Below are positions 16,994-24,955 of a stretch of DNA of 55,000 nt, in pieces. A program made the position numbers and the translations under genes. Under the pieces are notes generated by a model. The model was not told the origin of the DNA, made no database searches, and was given only the letters and a program-made list of their open reading frames with translations. Source of the DNA: Lachnoclostridium phytofermentans ISDg (GTDB lineage: Bacteria; Bacillota; Clostridia; Lachnospirales; Lachnospiraceae); assembly GCF_000018685.1 (NCBI RefSeq), contig NC_010001.1, forward strand, positions 20,001-75,000, in the 5' to 3' direction. Position 1 is the stretch's first letter, and each line of letters starts with the position of its first letter.

Positions 16994-17717
16994 CATATAG
17001 AAAGGAATTTCCTTGTTTCCCTACGCGGTCAATGGTATTCATATGGTATAAAATATTAAGAGCTGTGGTGGCAATTCTTTGGGGAACCCCTGCAGCTTTT
17101 TTATAATCTTTAGTAGTAAACTGTTTTGGCAGATTAGCAGGTAATAGTTTATTATAATCGTCCTTTGTTACGATAACCATTTCATCAAAAAGTGCAACAG
17201 GAATACCATCATTTCTAGTGGAACCTTTTTTCTTATCCTTACTCCAACCATTTAGTAAACGATATTCCTCCACGTCCATGGATATAATATTAAGGTGAAG
17301 ATTCGGGTCTTTCAAGTAATCCTTAATCTGATAAAGTTCAGGAAAAATCTGATATGCAACTCCTGTTTTTGGTGACTTTCTTGGCTTTGATACTTCACCG
17401 GTTTCTTCATTTACCCAACTTAACCATTTGGTATGAGCCACCGGATAAACGATAGTTACCTCATATTCAGGAAGATAAACTTCTAGTTTTCTACGGAGTT
17501 TATGAAATTGCCTAGTCTGAATTTCTATGATATGATTCTCAATTAAAATATCAGCCACAAAGTTTTTCACCTTTTGCTCATGACAGGCTGTATCTGGTGA
17601 ATAATAATGCTTTAAAACGGAATGGATCGTTTTCTCACTTAAGGTACCAATTCCGTTTTCTTGTAGGGCTTGGTCAATGACTTGGGAGCAGGAGATTTGA
17701 AATAATTCTTGGTTCAT
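16983..17717 (-). CDS. Uncharacterised protein with nuclease-like N-terminus and winged-helix-like C-terminus
   Basis: I do not recognise a named family. The 244-residue soluble product has no signal or membrane segment. Residues about 50-75 read VADILIENHIIEIQTRQFHKLRRKL, an Asp followed by E-x-Q and a conserved basic helix, which resembles the D...(D/E)xK core of PD-(D/E)XK nucleases with Gln in place of Lys. Residues about 195-244 (FTTKDYKKAAGVPQRIATTALNIL and following) look like a winged helix. Both assignments are inference from pattern. It starts with ATG at 17717, and its 3' end merges with the 23-bp repeat array. Confidence 0.7.
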   Translation of the reverse strand: MNQELFQISCSQVIDQALQENGIGTLSEKTIHSVLKHYYSPDTACHEQKVKNFVADILIENHIIEIQTRQFHKLRRKLEVYLPEYEVTIVYPVAHTKWLSWVNEETGEVSKPRKSPKTGVAYQIFPELYQIKDYLKDPNLHLNIISMDVEEYRLLNGWSKDKKKGSTRNDGIPVALFDEMVIVTKDDYNKLLPANLPKQFTTKDYKKAAGVPQRIATTALNILYHMNTIDRVGKQGNSFLYEVI

Positions 17718-18094
17718 GGCATGATATCCTCTCTTTATAATTAAGAATAGAATACCTTAGTTTTCTTATGGATGCAATAAGAAAGGTTTAATACGGATGG
17801 AGTTATATAGGGAGTATTTAAGGGAGATAAAGTTTCTTTCCTCAAATCATTGCAATTTCCTCTATACAGGTATAAAAATGTAGGGTATAGTATTAGAATG
17901 AAAAACCATCCTTTCAAGTAAATTTTATTAATGCTTTATGCTATGTTATTATAATCTTATAAATTTGCATGACTAGACGTTAGAATAGACCTATATATTT
18001 TAGTTAATCAATGAAAGAACCATGAAAAATTAAGTGATACCGATGTTTTTGAAGAAAACACATCATAATAAATATAAATAACAGGAGGATTACT
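17718..18094. other. Divergent gap without genes
   Basis: This 377-base gap separates divergent genes and should hold promoters for both. A TATAAT at 17950-17955 on the plus strand lacks a good -35 box. I see no RNA gene or strong hairpin in it. Confidence 0.4.
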
Positions 18095-19390
18095 ATGAGA
18101 GAAAAAGAGATCGCAGGAGAATTACTTTCCTATATTAAAAAATCAGCATCACCTTATCACGCGGTATTAGAAGGAATTACTATGCTTGACGAAGCAGGCT
18201 TTATAGAGCTTGATTTTCGTAAGACTTTTTGCTTAAAAGCAGGTGGTAAGTATTATACCAAACCTTTTGGAACTACCTTATTTGCATTTACCATTGGCAA
18301 TCAGGTGACAAATACGCAGCAGTTTCGCTTAGCTTCTGCACATACAGACCATCCATGCCTTCATGTGAAACCAACTGCAGAGTTAACTAGCAAAGGGTAT
18401 TTACGAGTTAATACAGAAATATATGGTGGTCCAATTTTAAATACTTGGCTTGATCGCCCACTCTCTATTGCTGGTAGAGTAGCACTTAAGAGTGAAAATC
18501 CATTTGCTCCAGAAACTAGGGTAATTCGTGTAGATAAGCCGTTTTTAACAATTCCTAACCTTGCAATTCATATGAATAAAGAGGTAAATAAAGGTGTAGA
18601 GTTAATGAGGCAGACAGATATGCTTCCACTCATGGGTGTATTAAATGAGACATTAAATGAAAAATCTTATTTTATAGAGTTTTTAGCAAAAGAGCTTTCA
18701 GTTGAGGTTAGTGACATTTTAGACTTTGACCTATATGTTTTCTGTGCTGAGGACGGATTGCTACTTGGTATGAACGAAGAGTTTATACAGAGTCCAAGAC
18801 TTGATAATCTTACTTCCTGTCATGCATTACTTCGTGGTATTATTGATGGAAACCGTGAGGATGGTATCAACGTTATCGGTTTATTTGATAATGAGGAAAT
18901 TGGAAGTGAAACGAAGCAGGGAGCAGATTCTGCATTGTTTTCAATGTTCCTTGAGAAGATTTATCAAGCATTAGGTTATGATAGAGCTGCGCTAAATGAT
19001 TCTATCTTAAGCAGTTTTCTCATCTCTATGGATGTGGCTCATGCTCTTCATCCAAGCAAGATAGATAAATATGATCCAGTGAATTATGCACTAATGAATG
19101 ATGGTGTAGTATTTAAGATTAGTGGAAATCAGCGTTATACCTTTGATACAGAAGCGATTGCATCCATGGTTATGCTATGTGACAAATACAACATTCCTTA
19201 TAAGAAATTTGTGAATCATTCTGATGTAATCGGTGGTGGTACAATGGGACCGATTATCTCCTCATGGCTACCAATGAAGACTGTAGATATTGGTATTCCA
19301 ATGCTAGCGATGCACTCTGCTAGAGAGCTTATGGGTACCAAAGATCAGAAGGCATTAGTTGATCTTGCTACCGCATTTTTTATGGAATAA
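18095..19390 (+). CDS. apeB: M18 family aminopeptidase
   Basis: M18 enzymes are dinuclear zinc aminopeptidases that form large cytosolic tetrahedral assemblies and remove N-terminal (often acidic) residues from peptides. The product shows the metal-binding AHTDHP motif (His83, Asp85), GGPILNTWLDRPLS, FDNEEIGSETKQGADS (about 264-280, with catalytic Glu and ligand Glu), SMDVAHALHP and the final ligand region HSDVIGGGTMGPI. The length of 431 residues is typical for the bacterial group. ACAGGAGG lies just before the ATG. It stands alone and is followed by the promoter of a structured RNA. Confidence 0.93.
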   Translation: MREKEIAGELLSYIKKSASPYHAVLEGITMLDEAGFIELDFRKTFCLKAGGKYYTKPFGTTLFAFTIGNQVTNTQQFRLASAHTDHPCLHVKPTAELTSKGYLRVNTEIYGGPILNTWLDRPLSIAGRVALKSENPFAPETRVIRVDKPFLTIPNLAIHMNKEVNKGVELMRQTDMLPLMGVLNETLNEKSYFIEFLAKELSVEVSDILDFDLYVFCAEDGLLLGMNEEFIQSPRLDNLTSCHALLRGIIDGNREDGINVIGLFDNEEIGSETKQGADSALFSMFLEKIYQALGYDRAALNDSILSSFLISMDVAHALHPSKIDKYDPVNYALMNDGVVFKISGNQRYTFDTEAIASMVMLCDKYNIPYKKFVNHSDVIGGGTMGPIISSWLPMKTVDIGIPMLAMHSARELMGTKDQKALVDLATAFFME

Positions 19391-19485
19391 ATGACAGCAA
19401 TTTACTTTAGTATTCATAATATATACACCCACAATCCCATGATATGTGAAAAGTCACAAAAGGAAGGTTTGATTAAAAGACTTTC

Positions 19486-19514
19486 TTGACATATTTCACA
19501 AAGTTTGCTATAAT
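19486..19514 (+). promoter_or_regulatory. Perfect sigma-A promoter of an untranslated RNA
   Basis: TTGACA (19486-19491), a 17-bp spacer and TATAAT (19509-19514) match consensus at every position, and TG precedes the -10 box as an extended element. It is the strongest promoter in the window. Confidence 0.92.
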
Positions 19515-19520
19515 TCATTT

Positions 19521-19700
19521 GGTCGGTATCGAGAAGGTATTGTCCGGAGGATGAAGCATTGGGGAATGTTTAGAGGGCGAAGCTATTAAAAAAATAAGAT
19601 TGATGAACCGGTGTATTACAGTACAGCACTTATAATTCTTGTATGGGGACGAGAACAGCTGTAAGGAAGAATACAAGTTTCATCAATCTTATTTTATTTT
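19521..19700 (+). ncRNA. Structured RNA of unknown family
   Basis: Downstream of the perfect promoter lies about 180 bases without a convincing gene. A 5' part of about 70 bases includes a GCATT/AATGT hairpin near 19558-19570. A perfect 17-bp helix (19591-19607 with 19679-19695) then encloses a 71-base insert that has further pairing (CTTGTAT with ATACAAG). T-rich sequence follows. I compared it by eye with T-box, SAM, lysine, cobalamin, c-di-GMP, M-box, 6S and SRP RNAs and found no match. A 12-codon ORF from the ATG after CCGGAGG (19553) is possible, but that site abuts the ATG. The nearest downstream gene is 850 bases away behind another promoter, so it looks like a free-standing RNA. Confidence 0.6.
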
Positions 19701-20079
19701 TACTAGGATAAGTTTACGAAATGTATTTTTTTGTTTTAAAAAAGAGTACCTATAAGTTTATAAAATATGTAAAATAGGATAAAATAGTAGAAGAAATTTA
19801 ATTTGGAATACCGTCTCAAGACAATGCAAAATGCTAAACTGTAGTAATTATATTCATGAAATGAAGTTAAAAATTTTTTCTAATAAATTTACAAGCGAAT
19901 TAAGTGAGTTTAGAAAGAAAATAATTATATAAGTAATAAATAAAGCATATTTTATTAAGTTTATGAACGCTCTTATTTTTATTTGCATATTAATCCTTTC
20001 ACATTGACAAACAGGGGATAGTGGTATATCCCTATTACTAAAATATTAATTGAGGTAGTTGTTTATGATTGGAATACCC
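19701..20079. other. AT-rich gap without genes
   Basis: Nothing recognisable lies between the structured RNA and the T-box promoter. No ORF with a ribosome site and no strong hairpin is visible. Confidence 0.4.
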
Positions 20080-20108
20080 TTGACAAATATAAACTAGAAA
20101 TGTATACT
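20080..20108 (+). promoter_or_regulatory. Promoter of the T-box leader and metG
   Basis: TTGACA (20080-20085), a 17-bp spacer and TATACT (20103-20108) give a near-perfect sigma-A promoter directly before the T-box leader. Confidence 0.88.
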
Positions 20109-20114
20109 TGATGC

Positions 20115-20402
20115 AAATTCATATAAAAAATGCTGAGAAAAGAAGAGTATATATGGAATGCTGAACAGAGAACCTTGCCGGAAGAAATTCTTAAGTGCTG
20201 AGAGCAGGGGACAGTGGAACATATAGAAGATGGTCTTGGAGCTGCGTAGCTGAGGTTTTAAGCTTAGGTTACGACGTATTCACACGTTAACGTGAGAGAC
20301 TGTGTTAGCAGTCGGTAAGATACTAGCTGAAAAGTTAGTATGAATTAAAGTGGCACCACGGGAGATACTCTCGTCTTTAAATAGACGGGGGCTTTTTTTA
20401 TT
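20115..20402 (+). promoter_or_regulatory. T-box riboswitch leader of metG
   Basis: T-box leaders bind an uncharged tRNA and then form an antiterminator. Stem I is visible: TATATG (20150-20155) pairs with CATATA (20220-20225), the loop-E strand AGTA is at 20146-20149 and its partner GAA at 20226-20228. The conserved T-box AAAGTGGCACCACGG is at 20347-20361, and the terminator stem with seven T ends at 20399. By the usual rule the specifier is the triplet after GAA, here GAT (Asp), with ATG (Met) one base later. The base pairing with the tRNA discriminator is C (TGGC), which suits a G73 tRNA such as the tRNA-Asp at 955, not the A73 seen in the initiator tRNA. The downstream gene is nevertheless MetRS. 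Confidence 0.92.
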
Positions 20403-20542
20403 TTTAGGCTTGTTTTACAAGCAGGCACCCTATTCTTTATTTTTAAGAAAAAACCACATAATAGTCGTAATGGGTGTTAGAGAGTGTTAATTTGTATTAT
20501 TTTATACCATTAAACTAACTATAAATATAAGGAGGAGATGTT

Positions 20543-22537
20543 ATGAGCAAAAAGCCATATTACATCACAACTGCAATTGCATATACATCAGGTAAGCCGC
20601 ACATTGGAAATACCTATGAAATCGTGCTTGCGGATAGTATTGCAAGATTTAAGAGATTGGAAGGTTATGAGGTATTCTTCCAGACAGGAACCGATGAGCA
20701 TGGACAAAAAATTGAGGAAAAGGCTGCAGAAGTAGGAGTTTCTCCAAAAGAGTTCGTAGATAAGGTAGCAGGTGGAATTAAAGACATTTGGGATTTAATG
20801 AATTCTTCTTATGATAAATTCATTCGTACAACCGACGTGGATCATGAAAAACAGGTTCAGAAGATCTTTAAGAAGTTATATGATCAGGGTGATATCTACA
20901 AAGGTAATTACGAAGGAATGTATTGTACTCCATGTGAGTCCTTCTTTACTGCTTCCCAGCTTGTAAATGGAAAATGTCCTGACTGTGGAAGAGAGTGTCA
21001 GCCAGCAAAAGAAGAAGCGTATTTTCTAAAGCTTAGCAACTATACGGGGAGGTTAATTGATCATATCAATACACATCCAGAGTTTATTCAGCCAGAATCC
21101 AGAAAGAATGAGATGATGAACAACTTCTTATTACCTGGATTACAGGATTTATGTGTATCCAGAACCTCTTTCAAATGGGGTATTCCAGTAGACTTTGATC
21201 CGAAACATGTTATTTATGTATGGATTGATGCGTTAAGCAACTATATCACTGGTATTGGTTATGACTGTGATGGAAATTCTACTGAGCAGTTTAATAAGTT
21301 CTGGCCAGCGGATTTACACTTGATTGGTAAGGATATTTTACGTTTCCACACAATTTATTGGCCAATCATGTTAATGGCACTTGATTTACCATTACCAAAG
21401 CAGGTATTTGGTCATCCTTGGTTATTACAGACGGATCCAAATGCAAAAGACGGTTCTGGCGTGAAGATGAGTAAGTCCAGAGGTAACGTATTATATGCCG
21501 ATGATTTAGTTGAATTCTTTGGTGTAGATGCAGTTCGTTACTTCGTACTTCATGAGATGCCATTTGACAATGATGGTGTGATTAACTGGGAGCTTATGGT
21601 AGATCGTATGAATTCCGATCTAGCGAATACCTTAGGAAACTTAGTAAATCGTACGATTTCAATGTCAAATAAGTACTTTGAAGGTGTTGTAAATAAAACT
21701 GACGTAACAGAGCCAGTAGATGCAGACCTAATTGAAGTTGTAACAAAGACGAGAGATAAAGTGGTTGCAAAGATGGCAAACCTTCGTGTTGCAGATGCAA
21801 TTTCTGAGATCTTTACGTTATTTAAGAGATGTAATAAATATATTGATGAAACGATGCCATGGGCTCTTGCAAAAGAGGAAGAAAAGAAGGCTAGACTTGA
21901 AAACGTATTATATAACTTAGTTGAGAGTATCTGTATTGGTGCTAATCTTTTAGAGCCATTCTTACCAGAATCCGCAGAGAAGATTTTAGCACAGTTAAAC
22001 GCTAAAAAGAGAAACATTGAGGAGCTTGCTACATTTGGATTATACGATAACGGTACGAAGGTTACAGATCAGCCACAGATCTTATTTGCTCGACTTGATT
22101 TAAAAGAAGTTTTAGCAAAGGTGGAAGAGAAACATGCAAGCGAAGTAGAGGAGACAGCAAAAGTGGAAGAAGTAAAACAAGAAGAAACTGTAATTGAGAT
22201 ACCAGCAAAAGATGAAATTACCTATGACGATTTTGCAAAACTGCAATTTCAAGTAGGTGAAATTATTGCTTGTGAAGAAGTGAAGAAATCAAAGAAACTT
22301 CTTTGTTCCCAAGTTAAAATTGGAAATCAAGTAAAACAGATTGTATCTGGAATCAAGGCTCATTATACTGCAGAAGAAATGGTTGGTAAGAAGGTTATGG
22401 TTTTAGTGAACTTAAAGCCAGCAACTTTAGCAGGCATCGTATCAGAAGGTATGTTATTATGTGCTGAGGATGAAAATGGAGTACTTGCATTAATGACACC
22501 AGAAAAACCAATGCCATCTGGAGCAGAAATCTGCTAA
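20543..22537 (+). CDS. metG: Methionyl-tRNA synthetase
   Basis: MetRS charges tRNA-Met with methionine in the cytosol. The 664-residue product has the HIGH-type motif PHIGN (about 20-24), a zinc-knuckle insert CTPC...CPDC (about 127-147), KMSKS (VKMSKSRGN, about 310), an anticodon-binding helical domain and a C-terminal Trbp111-like tRNA-binding OB domain (about 560-664), joined by a charged linker rich in Glu and Lys (about 520-555). The ribosome site AAGGAGGAG precedes the ATG. It is transcribed from the T-box leader at 20115-20402 and followed by a terminator. Confidence 0.97.
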   Translation: MSKKPYYITTAIAYTSGKPHIGNTYEIVLADSIARFKRLEGYEVFFQTGTDEHGQKIEEKAAEVGVSPKEFVDKVAGGIKDIWDLMNSSYDKFIRTTDVDHEKQVQKIFKKLYDQGDIYKGNYEGMYCTPCESFFTASQLVNGKCPDCGRECQPAKEEAYFLKLSNYTGRLIDHINTHPEFIQPESRKNEMMNNFLLPGLQDLCVSRTSFKWGIPVDFDPKHVIYVWIDALSNYITGIGYDCDGNSTEQFNKFWPADLHLIGKDILRFHTIYWPIMLMALDLPLPKQVFGHPWLLQTDPNAKDGSGVKMSKSRGNVLYADDLVEFFGVDAVRYFVLHEMPFDNDGVINWELMVDRMNSDLANTLGNLVNRTISMSNKYFEGVVNKTDVTEPVDADLIEVVTKTRDKVVAKMANLRVADAISEIFTLFKRCNKYIDETMPWALAKEEEKKARLENVLYNLVESICIGANLLEPFLPESAEKILAQLNAKKRNIEELATFGLYDNGTKVTDQPQILFARLDLKEVLAKVEEKHASEVEETAKVEEVKQEETVIEIPAKDEITYDDFAKLQFQVGEIIACEEVKKSKKLLCSQVKIGNQVKQIVSGIKAHYTAEEMVGKKVMVLVNLKPATLAGIVSEGMLLCAEDENGVLALMTPEKPMPSGAEIC

Positions 22538-22603
22538 GGAGTGAGGAATATAAAGCTATATATTGTAAGGAATTTAAACCTATTTTTTAAAAAGTAGATA
22601 AAA

Positions 22604-22670
22604 AGGGAACAAGGGAGTCTTTGTGTGGTGTTTCTTAACACTGTAGAAAGACAATCTTGTTCCCTCTTTA
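22604..22670. terminator. Bidirectional terminator between metG and the YaaL-like gene
   Basis: A 10-bp stem AGGGAACAAG/CTTGTTCCCT (22604-22613 with 22656-22665) has an inner hairpin. A short T-rich tail follows on the plus strand, and four A precede it, giving a T-run on the minus strand. Confidence 0.75.
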
Positions 22671-22710
22671 TTCTGTGTACTGGCCTTGCTAACCAGAAAC
22701 AGAATAAGGA

Positions 22711-22926
22711 TTATACGGAATATGGGGCAGAATTTTTCACTTGTTTTAGTAGGAATTTATAGCGGTGTTGGATTGCATTCACCTGATAGATACAGCTATC
22801 TATTAAGTCTGGATCAACGACATTCTCAAAATTAGAATAAGCGGACTCTAATTCTTTTTGTGTATTTGCGATTTCTTTTAATAGTTCTTTGTTAAATTCA
22901 TCTTGGTTTTTCTTAAATAATTTCAT
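22711..22926 (-). CDS. YaaL-like small protein (DUF2508 family)
   Basis: The 71-residue, mostly helical and charged product matches the pattern of the short YaaL/DUF2508 proteins of Firmicutes, notably NVVDPDLIDSCIYQVNAIQHRYKFLLK. Function is unknown. The start at 22926 is preceded by AAAGGTGG; in-frame GTG codons upstream overlap that site. In Bacillus yaaL sits between recR and bofA. Here it is divergent from a BofA-like gene at 23272, while recR lies 23 kb away. Confidence 0.75.
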   Translation of the reverse strand: MKLFKKNQDEFNKELLKEIANTQKELESAYSNFENVVDPDLIDSCIYQVNAIQHRYKFLLKQVKNSAPYSV

Positions 22927-23271
22927 ACCATTCACCACCTTTTAATAGCTATAAGAAAGCAAATTAGAAAGCTTCCATTTTAATAATTTGTTATATTATA
23001 GTCTTACATTGGAATCAATATACATGCTTGTATTCTTTTTTCTATTTATTTTCTTGTTTTTGGATTGGCTAAGCGGAATATAAGTTCACCTGTAACATTG
23101 TACCGGTGATATCTTAATCATAAATTTAATTTGCATTAAGAAATGGAGCAAGAATGAAGAAAAAGTGAGAAAACTCTATGAGAATTTAGTCTATCTTTTC
23201 TTGGACAGAATATACTTACATTAAATAGGCCAAGTGGTCCTAAGGTATTTAAGAGAGAGGTAAAAAGGAAT
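22927..23271. other. Divergent promoter gap
   Basis: This gap lies between the YaaL-like gene and the BofA-like gene and must hold promoters for both. On the minus strand a TATAAT is present (22995-23000) without a good -35 box. No other structure is seen. Confidence 0.35.
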
Positions 23272-23535
23272 ATGAAGCAATATATTTCCTATTTGTTATT
23301 TGCACTTGCTGGTATGCTATTTGCATGGTATCTATATGTGAATCATAAGAAATGGATTGGTACTGTAATCGTTCGTGCAGTTCTATCCATTGTTGTAATT
23401 TATCTTATTAATACAGTTGCTCTAAATTTCGGTATCGTAACGTTAGTTGGAGTTAATATTGTAAGCATTGGAGTAACGGCATTCTTAGGGGTTCCGGGTT
23501 TACTGTTATTATATGGAGCGTCACTTTTTTTCTAA
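23272..23535 (+). CDS. BofA-like pro-sigma-K processing inhibitor family protein
   Basis: BofA restrains SpoIVFB-dependent processing of pro-sigma-K in the forespore outer membrane of Bacillus. The 87-residue product is hydrophobic with three membrane segments (about 5-20, 30-48, 55-85) and keeps the family's C-terminal pattern GVNIVSIGVTAFLGVPGLLLL. Its partner-like neighbour is the divergent YaaL-like gene. A sporulation role is family knowledge; many Clostridia lack the full sigma-K checkpoint, so the role here may differ. The ribosome site is AAGGA. Confidence 0.8.
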   Translation: MKQYISYLLFALAGMLFAWYLYVNHKKWIGTVIVRAVLSIVVIYLINTVALNFGIVTLVGVNIVSIGVTAFLGVPGLLLLYGASLFF

Positions 23536-23638
23536 GATAGTAATGTAGTGTGTTGATTATTATCTAAAAATGAAATAATATAAAATGTTTAGATTCTATG
23601 TTCTATCGATGAAAGAATGGACAGGTTCCAGGAAAGAA

Positions 23639-23667
23639 TTGACGGTTTACAAATAAAGGGATAAGAT
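23639..23667 (+). promoter_or_regulatory. Promoter-like block, copy 1
   Basis: TTGACG (23639-23644), a 17-bp spacer and TAAGAT (23662-23667). The surrounding 65 bases, including the spacer, are closely matched by the block at 25905-25974. A hairpin with a T-run starts nine bases further on. Confidence 0.55.
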
Positions 23668-23675
23668 AGATATAT

Positions 23676-23714
23676 TCATTGCATTAAAATACACCTAATG
23701 CAATGATTTTTTTT
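23676..23714 (+). terminator. Terminator just after promoter block 1
   Basis: A 10-bp perfect stem CATTGCATTA/TAATGCAATG is followed by eight T. It may end the BofA-like transcript, or cut short transcripts from the promoter-like block directly upstream, before the AraC-methyltransferase gene at 23750. Confidence 0.8.
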
Positions 23715-23749
23715 GGATTCTTGATATTATTGTAAGAGGAGGTGAGGTT

Positions 23750-24937
23750 ATGGATTGGCAAAAGTGCATGAACCAAGCACTTGATTATATTGAAAATAAT
23801 CTATCTTGTGATATTGATTATTCTGTAACGGCAAAGATTATGAACTGCTCGGAATGGGAATTTCGTCGAATTTTTTCTTTTTTTGCTCAAATTCCATTAT
23901 CCGAATATATTCGTCGCAGGCGATTGACAATGGCTGCAATAGATATTAAAAACGGCGAAAAAATAATCGATGTTGCTATACGCTATGGTTATGATTCTCA
24001 AGCAGCTTTTTCAAGAGCATTCAGTCGATTGCATGGAATAGCGCCATCCTTGGCTCGAGACGAGGGGGCTATGCTAAAAATATTTCCACGCCTGACCTTC
24101 AAACTTATATTAATGGAGGGAAATAGTATGGAGAAGAATCCTGGTCACAGAACAAATATTATAGGTGCAGGCGAAGTTGGTTGTGCTGTTTCGGTTGATG
24201 GGGATAAGAATAACATTCGCAAAATGAACGGCTCTTTTTGGGACACGAAAGGAAATGAGGTTATCGGTACAACTGCGCTACCTTTATATGGAGCATTTGT
24301 TTCGGAAGAAAAATGTCGTCTTTTTGGCAATGTTTCAGGGAAAAAACTATTGGAAATATGTTGCGGAACTGGCCATTCTCTGCAATATCATGGTGACCGC
24401 AATGCTTCCGAGTTATGGGGTATCGATATTTCTGAAAAACAAATAGAAAAGGCTAAACAGCATTTATCGTCGAAAGGTTATTTGGCAAAATTGTTCTGTT
24501 CTCCAATGGAAGAAGACTGTGGAATACCTGTAGATTATTTCGACTATGTTTATTCGATTTATGGTGTAGGCTGGTCTACAGATCTTGCGGGTACTTTTTG
24601 TCGGATTGCTTCCTACCTAAAAAAAGACGGCGTATTTATTTTCAGTTGGTCTCACCCAATACACAAATGCGTTGCTTTCGAAAATGATTCGCTTTCTTTT
24701 AAAAAATGTTATTTTGATGAATCTTGGTATTCTGTATCTCTTGATGGGGGTGCAATATCTTTATCGGATCGTAAGCTATCAACTTATATCAATGCTTTAA
24801 CAAAAGCAGGATTTATTATTGACGAAATGATTGAAGAATCTGATGATGAGATTATTCAATTAAAAAAGGATAGTGACTTTGCTAAAAAGGCTAAAATGCT
24901 TCCAGTAACATTTGTAATCAAAGCAAGGAAATTATAG
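23750..24937 (+). CDS. AraC-type DNA-binding domain fused to a SAM-dependent methyltransferase
   Basis: Residues 1-105 form an AraC/XylS helix-turn-helix domain with both helices recognisable (YSVTAKIMNCSEWEFRRIF and IIDVAIRYGYDSQAAFSRAFSR). A short stretch (LKIFPRLTFKLILMEGNSM) resembles the link that leads into a GyrI-like effector domain in other AraC proteins. From about 150 the protein instead becomes a class I methyltransferase, with glycine-rich motif I LLEICCGTGHS (about 200), acidic motif GIDISEKQIEKA and a post-I region VDYFDYVYSIYGVGW. One frame covers both parts without a visible frameshift. It may regulate or methylate in response to a small molecule; Ada has a different kind of methyltransferase. 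Codon use looks slightly less AT-rich than neighbours. Confidence 0.85.
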   Translation: MDWQKCMNQALDYIENNLSCDIDYSVTAKIMNCSEWEFRRIFSFFAQIPLSEYIRRRRLTMAAIDIKNGEKIIDVAIRYGYDSQAAFSRAFSRLHGIAPSLARDEGAMLKIFPRLTFKLILMEGNSMEKNPGHRTNIIGAGEVGCAVSVDGDKNNIRKMNGSFWDTKGNEVIGTTALPLYGAFVSEEKCRLFGNVSGKKLLEICCGTGHSLQYHGDRNASELWGIDISEKQIEKAKQHLSSKGYLAKLFCSPMEEDCGIPVDYFDYVYSIYGVGWSTDLAGTFCRIASYLKKDGVFIFSWSHPIHKCVAFENDSLSFKKCYFDESWYSVSLDGGAISLSDRKLSTYINALTKAGFIIDEMIEESDDEIIQLKKDSDFAKKAKMLPVTFVIKARKL

Positions 24938-24955
24938 CAAAAAAAGGAGTGCGGT

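Noticed and set aside
19535..19565. SRP RNA-like stretch (TCCGGAGGATGAAGCA)
   Set aside because: It resembles the SRP apical loop, but the GGAA tetraloop is one base short, AGCAG is not kept and the flanking helix does not form.
19540..19590. Twelve-codon leader ORF in the structured RNA
   Set aside because: Its GGAGG directly abuts the ATG, too close for initiation, and no amino-acid gene follows.
19587..19700. Minus-strand reading of the structured RNA, which has a better T-run
   Set aside because: No good minus-strand promoter is visible, while the plus strand has a perfect one; it could still act as a terminator for antisense transcription.
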